This document shows positions 1 to 4,623 of a stretch of DNA of 5,562 nucleotides, one piece after another. The position numbers were made by a program, and so were the translations under genes. Position 1 is the first letter of the stretch. Every line of letters starts with the position of its first letter. This stretch comes from Labilibaculum sp. (lineage in GTDB: Bacteria > Bacteroidota > Bacteroidia > Bacteroidales > Marinifilaceae): NCBI GenBank assembly GCA_016743925.1, contig JADGFH010000428.1, positions 1 through 5,562 of the forward strand, read 5' to 3'. The notes below the pieces were generated by a model that saw only the letters and a list, made by a program, of their open reading frames with translations, had not been told where the DNA came from and did no database searches.

Positions 1-601
1 CATTATTTAAAATATTTTCGATTAACCAATATCTATTTTTTCGACTTTCGAAAGCCTTCCAACCTTTCACATTAGATCTTTGCATTTTGTTTACAATCTC
101 TTCGGCTTTTGAAAAATAAACACCTCCCCCACCTAGCGAATAGGTATCGTAATCGAGCCCAAGAATAATATAAGCGTAATACGAAAGAAGTCCCGTTAAA
201 CTACTTGGCGTAGTAGCTTCATTAAACTCTAAGGTTTGATATTCCACATATTTAAACTGAACATCATCATCCTTATAATTTAGCAAGACACTATTATAAG
301 ATGAATTGTAAATTGGACGGCTAATCTGTACTTGCATATTTCCCTTAAACTCGTCAGCAGAAATCTGACTGGTTAGGTTAATTAAAATAGTACATTCAAT
401 GCGCTCATCATAGCTATATACATGATCTGTCCATCGCGTTGTATTCATAAACTCATAAACGGAAGACTGAAGCGTTCTAAAAACCTGCTTATTGGTTCCT
501 TGAATTTGTTGACTTGCAATTTGAACATTACACCTCAACTCCTGAGCAAATAAAGGAGTAGACAAACAAAAGATCAATAATAGTATAAAGAGTTTTCGCA
601 T
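1..601 (-). CDS. porD: PorD-like DUF4835 family protein, 3' end cut off by the window
   Basis: This is an open frame from ATG at 601 with no stop before the left edge, giving 200 complete residues. I translated it by hand. Residues 1-19 are a signal peptide (MRKLFILLLIFCLSTPLFA, cleavage before QE), so the protein is exported, probably to the periplasm. The body carries stretches I recognise from the Bacteroidota DUF4835 family: TTRWTDHVY (54-62), YDERIECTILINL (64-76), ISRPIYNSSYNS (93-104), YYAYIILGLDYDTYSLGGGG (141-160). Family members are about 300 residues, so roughly the last third is missing. Databases link the family to type IX secretion as PorD; its biochemical role is not clear to me. 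It follows coaBC after 59 bp on the same strand, an order common in Bacteroidota, where recN often comes next (outside this window). No Shine-Dalgarno sequence is visible. The family call is firm; the function rests on the family name. Confidence 0.87.
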   Translation of the reverse strand, partial: MRKLFILLLIFCLSTPLFAQELRCNVQIASQQIQGTNKQVFRTLQSSVYEFMNTTRWTDHVYSYDERIECTILINLTSQISADEFKGNMQVQISRPIYNSSYNSVLLNYKDDDVQFKYVEYQTLEFNEATTPSSLTGLLSYYAYIILGLDYDTYSLGGGGVYFSKAEEIVNKMQRSNVKGWKAFESRKNRYWLIENILNN

Positions 602-660
602 AATTAGATTTCAAAAGTTCACAGCTAAAGTTAAAAAATTAAACGGAAGTGATACAACAT

Positions 661-1320
661 TTATTCTGCATAATACGCGATCAATTCTGCCACAATATCT
701 TTAGCAACTTCCGTTTTCGACTTTAGCTCATATTTTTTGCATTCTCCACTTCTGTTGATAATGGAGATTTTGTTTGTATCGTGCTGAAATCCGGCTCCTT
801 TATCATTCAAAGAATTCAATACAATAAAATCAAGGTTTTTCTTCTCCAATTTCAATTTAGCATTGAATTCCTCATTATTGGTTTCCAATGCAAATCCAAC
901 TAAAAATTGTTTTACTGATTTGATGCTACCAAGAGAAGCGGCAATATCTTTTGTGGGGGTTAGTTCGATGGAATAATTTTCTTTCCCTCTTTTCACTTTA
1001 CGATCTTCTGTTGTGAGTGGTGTAAAATCTGCAACAGCAGCAGTCATAATACCTCCATCACAGTTCGGAAAATACTTTTTCGATGCCTCGTACATTTCCT
1101 GAGCGGAAACAACATCAATACGATCGATATTTGAGTTATTAAGAGTAAGAGCAGTTGGACCACTAATTAAGGTAATCTTAGCTCCTTGTTCTGCTAACGC
1201 TTCGGCAATGGCATAGCCCATTTTACCTGAAGAAAAATTACCAATAAAACGTACCGGATCAATCTTTTCGTAAGTTGGTCCGGTAGTTATTAGGATTCTC
1301 TTATTCGTTAATTTTTTTTT
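661..1320 (-). CDS. coaBC: CoaB half of CoaBC: phosphopantothenate-cysteine ligase, frame-shifted from CoaC half
   Basis: This half joins cysteine to 4'-phosphopantothenate using CTP, the second step from pantothenate to coenzyme A. The frame is open from the TAA at 1323-1321 down to the stop at 661. It begins, after lysine codons, with a conserved CoaB start: ILITTGPTYEKIDPVRFIGN, then FSSGKMGYAIAEAL. If joined to the CoaC half by one extra A, the Arg and Asn of VRFIGN become residues 206 and 210, the numbers of the key E. coli residues. Further motifs are AAVADF, the Lys-rich KVKRGK that holds the ligase lysine, and GFALETNNEEF followed by KNLDFIVLN. No ATG, GTG or TTG occurs between 1320 and ATG 1221. 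Starting at 1221 would remove the first strand, the TGPT loop and the Arg/Asn motif, so separate translation is unlikely to give an active ligase. With the CoaC half it spans 661-1865, about 401 residues, the normal CoaBC length. Confidence 0.88.
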   Translation of the reverse strand, partial: KKKLTNKRILITTGPTYEKIDPVRFIGNFSSGKMGYAIAEALAEQGAKITLISGPTALTLNNSNIDRIDVVSAQEMYEASKKYFPNCDGGIMTAAVADFTPLTTEDRKVKRGKENYSIELTPTKDIAASLGSIKSVKQFLVGFALETNNEEFNAKLKLEKKNLDFIVLNSLNDKGAGFQHDTNKISIINRSGECKKYELKSKTEVAKDIVAELIAYYAE

Positions 1321-1865
1321 TTAGACTCGAAAAATTCAGTAATTTTTTTAACAATTACATCTGGCTCTTCCATTCTTCCTTTACCATGAAGTCCACTAGC
1401 AAGTTCTCCACTTGATGGCTCAATAAACTTATCGCCATAAGATCTTAGAATCTCCATATTGCGTAAAGTGGCTGGATGCTTAAACATATCCAAATCCATT
1501 GCAGGAGCATGAATTACTGGACACTTAGCAGAAAGATAAGTTGTTAAAAGCAAATTATCACAAATACCATGAGCCATTTTCGCCATTGTATTTGCAGTTG
1601 TTGGTGCTACAATTAAAACATCAGCCCACATACCTAAATCAACATGACTGTTCCAAGAACCATCGTCATGCTTAAAGAAATCAGATAAGACCGTATTTTT
1701 AGACAAAGTTGCCATTGTAACTGGCGAAATAAACTCTTTCGCGTAAGTTGTCATGATCACTTTAACGTTAGCTCCCTCTTTCACAAGCAATCGTACTAAT
1801 GAAGCAGCTTTATAGGCAGCAATACTTGCTGTTACTCCTAGAATAATATTTTTATCTTTTAACAT
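1308..1865 (-). CDS. coaBC: CoaC half of CoaBC: phosphopantothenoylcysteine decarboxylase (flavoprotein)
   Basis: This 185-residue frame is the N-terminal flavoprotein (HFCD) domain of CoaBC, which decarboxylates 4'-phosphopantothenoylcysteine to 4'-phosphopantetheine using FMN. Visible features are the N-terminal ILGVTASIAAYKA (8-20), the active-site His in HVDLGMWAD (His74, matching E. coli His75), VAPTTANTMAKMAHGICDNLL (flavin and subunit contact region), PAMDLDMF (121-128) and ASGLHGKGRM (156-165). Two usual catalytic positions differ: the Asn of PxMNxxMW is Asp124, and the Cys of the ACGDxGxGRM segment is Ser157. I recall similar substitutions in other Bacteroidota, so this may be a lineage form. 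The frame ends ESKKKN-stop on an A11 run, where the CoaB domain continues in another frame. The ATG at 1865 is the only sensible start: it directly precedes the first conserved strand. No Shine-Dalgarno sequence is seen. Confidence 0.9.
   Translation of the reverse strand: MLKDKNIILGVTASIAAYKAASLVRLLVKEGANVKVIMTTYAKEFISPVTMATLSKNTVLSDFFKHDDGSWNSHVDLGMWADVLIVAPTTANTMAKMAHGICDNLLLTTYLSAKCPVIHAPAMDLDMFKHPATLRNMEILRSYGDKFIEPSSGELASGLHGKGRMEEPDVIVKKITEFFESKKKN
1312..1322 (-). other. A11 homopolymer where coaBC changes frame
   Basis: The plus strand has eleven consecutive T, so the coaBC coding strand has eleven A. The CoaC frame reads TCT AAA AAA AAA AAT TAA and stops at once; the CoaB frame reads TAA just before the run and is open after it. 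Adding one A, or stepping back one base within the run, joins them as ESKKKK-LTNKRILITTGPT with no loss of conserved residues. The run is a poor-accuracy site for sequencing and a good site for polymerase or ribosome slippage. The sequence alone does not tell which applies. Confidence 0.9.
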
Positions 1866-1875
1866 AAGTCAAGAT

Positions 1876-1905
1876 CAAAAATAAAAAGTTCCCTTTTGTG
1901 ACAAA
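1876..1905 (-). promoter_or_regulatory. Possible Bacteroidota-type promoter for coaBC, overlapping the terminator
   Basis: On the minus strand TTTG (1905-1902) is followed after 18 bases by TATTTTTG (1883-1876), matching the TTTG / TAnnTTTG pattern of the Bacteroidota primary sigma factor. Initiation would fall near 1870, only a few bases before the coaBC ATG at 1865, so the mRNA would be almost leaderless. The -7-like element lies inside the T-rich tract after the hairpin, and T-rich DNA matches this pattern easily by chance, so this is tentative. Confidence 0.35.
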
Positions 1906-1913
1906 GGGAACTT
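1877..1913 (-). terminator. Terminator-like hairpin after rpoZ
   Basis: AAGTTCCCTTT (1886-1896) and AAAGGGAACTT (1903-1913) form a perfect 11-bp inverted repeat around a 6-base loop. In the minus-strand transcript the stem is followed directly by UUUAUUUUU, the form of an intrinsic terminator. It begins 5 bases after the rpoZ stop and ends about 20 bases before coaBC. It could end the bamD-rpoZ transcript or act as a partial terminator that lowers coaBC-porD expression. The orientation is clear from the T tract; the strength cannot be judged here. Confidence 0.8.
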
Positions 1914-1918
1914 GTAAA

Positions 1919-2266
1919 CTATTTCGTTTTTTGCTCTTCTGAATTAATCTCTTTCGCAGGATTTCTATAATAGATATCTCCATTAATAAATTCCTCCACT
2001 GCAATTAACGCTGGCTTTGGTAATCTCTCGTAATATTTAGAGATTTCAATTTGCTCGCGATTTTCAAAAACCTCTTCCAAGTTATCTGTATAAGAAGCAA
2101 ACTCTTGCAATTTCTTATTCAGTTCACTTTTCAGTTCTACAGCAATTTGATTAGAACGCTTCGCCATAATCACTACAGATTCGTACACATTACCTACTTC
2201 CGCGCTTAACTCAGTCATGTTGCGGGTAATTGTAGAACTTGCTGCATTTGTTTTTTTGTAATCCAT
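1919..2266 (-). CDS. rpoZ: DNA-directed RNA polymerase omega subunit, Bacteroidota type
   Basis: This 115-residue protein matches the Bacteroidota omega (RpoZ/Rpb6-like) subunit, which helps fold and assemble the beta' subunit in RNA polymerase. I recognise the start MDYKKTNAASSTITRN, the core helix NVYESVVIMAKRSNQIAVEL (26-45, the Rpb6-like region with its Lys-Arg pair) and the conserved downstream stretches LQEFASYTDNLEEVFENREQ (53-72) and ISKYYERLPKPALIAVEEFI (75-94). The tail after residue 104 is charged and probably disordered. The length is normal for the group and greater than that of E. coli omega (about 91). It begins 23 bp after the bamD stop, so the two are probably co-transcribed. 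A hairpin with a T tract follows its stop by 5 bases. The upstream bases are AT-rich with no Shine-Dalgarno sequence. Confidence 0.92.
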   Translation of the reverse strand: MDYKKTNAASSTITRNMTELSAEVGNVYESVVIMAKRSNQIAVELKSELNKKLQEFASYTDNLEEVFENREQIEISKYYERLPKPALIAVEEFINGDIYYRNPAKEINSEEQKTK

Positions 2267-2289
2267 ACTATAAAAGAATTAGATCTATT

Positions 2290-3093
2290 TTAATTATTCG
2301 TATTAAACTTACTTAAGTATGATTCTATATTTCCAATCATCTTTTCAGCACTTTTAGCGTACTCACTCTTAGGGAATTCATCAACAAAAGAATAATATTC
2401 CTCTTTTGCTAAATTATATCTTTCTCTCTTCTTCTCTTCAACACTTAATATTGCAAATTCGTATCGAGACTCAAATAGCATAAACATCAGGTTTTCTCGA
2501 TAAGAAGAACCTGGATAATCTTTAATTGCATTTTGTAAAGATACGATTGCTGCAGGAAAATGCTCTCTATCGTAATAGTTTCTTGCACTCAAGAACGATT
2601 TAAGAACCAATTTGTCCTGTAATTCATCAATATTATCGTTACATTTTGGAATTCTTGTCGAATTCGGGTAACGATTAACATACAATTGAAATGCATTAAT
2701 TGCATCTTTTGTAGCAGTTTGGTCTAATCTTGGTTTTGGAGATTCCAAATAGTAGCAATATGCACTCATATATAAACTCTCTTCAGAATAGGGACTATCA
2801 GGAAAAGTTTTTAAAAAATTTCTAAAATAATATCCTGCTCCAATATAATCTCCAGATCCATAAGCACAATATGAGATATAGTAGCTGATTGTTTCGGCCT
2901 TACTTGTTCCTCGATAAATTGGTAACAACTCCTCAAAAAGTGTTGCAGCTTTCATATAATCTTCAGAATTATAGTATTCAACAGCCTTTTTATATTTCAA
3001 AGGATTGTCGCTACTCTTTAGAAGTTTTTGATATTCGCTACATCCACCTAAAGTAAAGGCGAAAAGTAAAAAAAGGTAAACTAATTTTCTCAT
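2290..3093 (-). CDS. bamD: BamD-type outer membrane assembly lipoprotein
   Basis: This 267-residue lipoprotein resembles BamD, the TPR lipoprotein of the BAM complex that inserts beta-barrel proteins into the outer membrane. Residues 1-17 are a lipoprotein signal with lipobox LGG-Cys18; Ser at +2 fits release to the outer membrane. The mature protein starts CSEYQKLLKSSD, typical of the Bacteroidota family, and holds about five TPR-like helix pairs rich in Tyr and Phe: near 33-60 (KAVEYYNSEDYMKAATLFEE), 68-100, 103-145, 164-195 (ARNYYDREHFPAAIVSLQNA) and 205-245. An ATG nine codons upstream (3120) is in frame, but a TATCTTTG promoter element at 3132-3125 would start RNA at about that codon, and MRK gives a normal signal peptide, so I prefer 3093. 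The gene probably heads the rpoZ-coaBC-porD cluster and diverges from the lipid-type enzyme gene at 3262. The alternative name is a generic TPR outer-membrane lipoprotein; I favour BamD. Confidence 0.9.
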   Translation of the reverse strand: MRKLVYLFLLFAFTLGGCSEYQKLLKSSDNPLKYKKAVEYYNSEDYMKAATLFEELLPIYRGTSKAETISYYISYCAYGSGDYIGAGYYFRNFLKTFPDSPYSEESLYMSAYCYYLESPKPRLDQTATKDAINAFQLYVNRYPNSTRIPKCNDNIDELQDKLVLKSFLSARNYYDREHFPAAIVSLQNAIKDYPGSSYRENLMFMLFESRYEFAILSVEEKKRERYNLAKEEYYSFVDEFPKSEYAKSAEKMIGNIESYLSKFNTNN

Positions 3094-3124
3094 AGGTACA
3101 GCTACTCTATTTTTTTGCATTTTG

Positions 3125-3132
3125 CAAAGATA
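3125..3132 (-). promoter_or_regulatory. -7 promoter element for bamD
   Basis: The minus strand reads TATCTTTG followed by CAAA, an exact match to the Bacteroidota TAnnTTTG element. About 19 bases upstream there is only an AT-rich stretch (TTAA) and no clear TTTG, so the -33 part is weak. Initiation is expected about 5-7 bases downstream, near 3119, leaving a leader of about 26 bases before the ATG at 3093. This position argues against the ATG at 3120 as the start of bamD. Confidence 0.6.
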
Positions 3133-3192
3133 TATTTTTCATCCGAAATATTTAATAATTTCCTATCATATTATACAATTCTTTATAATTAA

Positions 3193-3222
3193 TTGCTAAA
3201 ATTCCAAAAAACATTACTTTTG
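3193..3222 (+). promoter_or_regulatory. Promoter for the PLP-dependent acyltransferase gene
   Basis: TTG (3193-3195) is followed after 19 bases by TACTTTTG (3215-3222), a full match to the Bacteroidota -33 / -7 pattern, and the following CA fits the common TTTGCA extension. Initiation is expected around 3228, giving a leader of about 34 bases before the GTG at 3262. A short inverted repeat, TTGCA (3220-3224) and TGCAA (3229-3233), overlaps the -7 end and the expected start point. Confidence 0.72.
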
Positions 3223-3261
3223 CACAGTTGCAATAAAAACATATCAAAAAAAGCATAGACT

Positions 3262-4512
3262 GTGGATATATTTGACAAAGTTACCTCAAAAAAAGGGAAT
3301 CTAGGGCAATACGCTAAGCAAGCTCATGGATATTTTGCATTTCCTAAATTGGAAGGCGAAATTGGATCAAGAATGAAGTTTCGTGGAAAAGAAGTTCTAA
3401 CATGGAGTTTGAACAACTATATCGGATTAGCAAATCACCCAGAAGTAAGAAAAGAAGATGCTGAAGCAGCTGAAAGATGGGGATTAGCTTACCCAATGGG
3501 AGCTCGTATGATGTCCGGTCAAACAAGTCGCCACGAAGAGCTAGAAGCTCAATTGGCTGATTTCGTTAAAAAACCAGATGCCTTTCTATTGAATTTTGGA
3601 TACCAAGGAATGGTTTCAATCATTGATGCTCTAGTAAGTCGTCATGATGTTATTGTTTACGATTCAGAATCACATGCATGTATCATGGATGGTTTAAGAC
3701 TTCATGCTGGAAAACGTTTCGTTTATCCACATAACGACATGGAAAATCTTAGCAAGCAATTAGAAAGAGCTACCAAATGGACTGAAAAAACAGGTGGTGG
3801 TATACTTCTTATTACTGAAGGTGTATTCGGCATGGCCGGTGACCTAGGTAAATTGGATGAAATTTGTGCTCTTAAAGACAATTTCAACTTCCGTTTACTT
3901 GTTGATGATGCACACGGATTTGGTGTTATGGGAAAAACTGGTGCTGGTGCAATCGAGCATTTCGGTGTTGAAGATAAAGTAGATTTACACTTTAGTACTT
4001 TTGCGAAAGCAATGGCTGGTATCGGTGCTTTTATCGCATGTAGCGAAGAAGTTGGTACTTACTTAAGATATACAATGAGATCTCAAATTTTTGCGAAATC
4101 ATTGCCAATGCCTATCGTAGAAGGATCTTTAAAACGTTTGGAATTACTTAAAAATTCTCCTGAATTACGTGAAAAGCTTTGGAATGTAACCAATTCATTA
4201 CAAAAAGGATTAACTGAAGCTGGATTGAATATCGGTGTTACTGAATCTCCTGTTACTCCAGTTTATCTTTCGGGTAGTGTAGCTGAAGGAACTCAAGTAA
4301 CTATGGATTTGAGAGAAAATTACAATATTTTCTGCTCTATCGTAGTGTATCCTGTGATTCCTAAAGGACAATTGTTATTGAGATTAATTCCTACTGCAAC
4401 TCACACTTTAGAAGATGTTGAGTATACTGTAAATGCTTTTAAAGAAGTAGCTAAAAAACTTAATGATGGTAAATATAGCAACGAAAAATTTGCTGATATT
4501 TTCAACCAATAG
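3262..4512 (+). CDS. PLP-dependent alpha-oxoamine synthase, serine palmitoyltransferase-like
   Basis: This 416-residue enzyme is a fold-type I aminotransferase-like protein of the alpha-oxoamine synthase family, which condenses an amino acid with an acyl thioester and releases CO2. Visible parts are SLNNYIGL (49-56), MGARMMSGQTSRHEELE (79-95), the PLP-stacking His138 in SESHAC, LLVDDAHGFG (212-221, with Asp215 and His218), HFSTFAKAMAG with the PLP lysine Lys249, and Arg374 in LLLRLIPTATHT. In Bacteroidota such proteins are usually serine palmitoyltransferases (sphingolipid base) or cysteate acyltransferases (sulfonolipid base); sequence alone does not decide. KBL or BioF are less likely: no threonine or biotin genes adjoin, and the usual GSR glycine-rich segment reads GAR. 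The start is GTG: an in-frame TAG lies at 3256-3258 and the next Met is at residue 38, inside the conserved fold. It is cytosolic with no signal peptide. The gene has its own promoter and terminator and seems monocistronic. Confidence 0.85.
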   Translation: MDIFDKVTSKKGNLGQYAKQAHGYFAFPKLEGEIGSRMKFRGKEVLTWSLNNYIGLANHPEVRKEDAEAAERWGLAYPMGARMMSGQTSRHEELEAQLADFVKKPDAFLLNFGYQGMVSIIDALVSRHDVIVYDSESHACIMDGLRLHAGKRFVYPHNDMENLSKQLERATKWTEKTGGGILLITEGVFGMAGDLGKLDEICALKDNFNFRLLVDDAHGFGVMGKTGAGAIEHFGVEDKVDLHFSTFAKAMAGIGAFIACSEEVGTYLRYTMRSQIFAKSLPMPIVEGSLKRLELLKNSPELREKLWNVTNSLQKGLTEAGLNIGVTESPVTPVYLSGSVAEGTQVTMDLRENYNIFCSIVVYPVIPKGQLLLRLIPTATHTLEDVEYTVNAFKEVAKKLNDGKYSNEKFADIFNQ

Positions 4513-4531
4513 GTTCAAAAAACATATATTT

Positions 4532-4564
4532 AAAAACGACATTCGAAAGGATGTCGTTTTTTTT
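4532..4564 (+). terminator. Intrinsic terminator of the acyltransferase gene
   Basis: AAAAACGACATTC (4532-4544) pairs with GGATGTCGTTTTT (4549-4561), with one T-G wobble, closing a GAAA tetraloop at 4545-4548. Eight T (4557-4564) end the structure, the outer ones also pairing with the A run. It begins 19 bases after the TAG at 4510-4512. The stem, the GNRA loop and the T tract make this a strong plus-strand terminator. Confidence 0.88.
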
Positions 4565-4568
4565 GGGC

Positions 4569-4600
4569 AAAAAAAATACCCGACTACAATTAGCCGGGTA
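4569..4600 (-). terminator. Intrinsic terminator of trxB
   Basis: TACCCG (4577-4582) pairs with CGGGTA (4595-4600); inside, CTA (4584-4586) pairs with TAG (4591-4593) after one mismatch, leaving a CAAT loop. On the minus strand the stem is followed by eight T (complement of A at 4569-4576). It lies 23 bases after the trxB stop, so it fits as the end of the trxB transcript. It faces the plus-strand terminator across GGGC. Confidence 0.82.
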
Positions 4601-4623
4601 AAATATATTCGCTTGTTAATTGC

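Noticed and set aside
602..660. Possible promoter for porD (AACTTTTG on the minus strand)
   Set aside because: It misses the first T of TAnnTTTG and has no convincing -33 partner; co-transcription with coaBC is the simpler reading.
1219..1221. ATG as an independent start for a separate CoaB protein
   Set aside because: It falls inside the SSGKMG motif and would lose the preceding strand, the TGPT loop and the Arg/Asn motif required for ligase activity.
1252..1285. Inverted repeat ACCGGA / TCCGGT downstream of the A11 run as a frameshift-stimulating stem
   Set aside because: It starts about 26 bases after the run, too far for the usual 5-9 base spacing, has a long loop, and its bases encode conserved CoaB residues, so pairing may be coincidental.
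3344..3526. A 60-residue minus-strand open frame inside the acyltransferase gene
   Set aside because: It lies wholly opposite a well-conserved coding region, has no recognisable motif and no promoter; it is a shadow frame.
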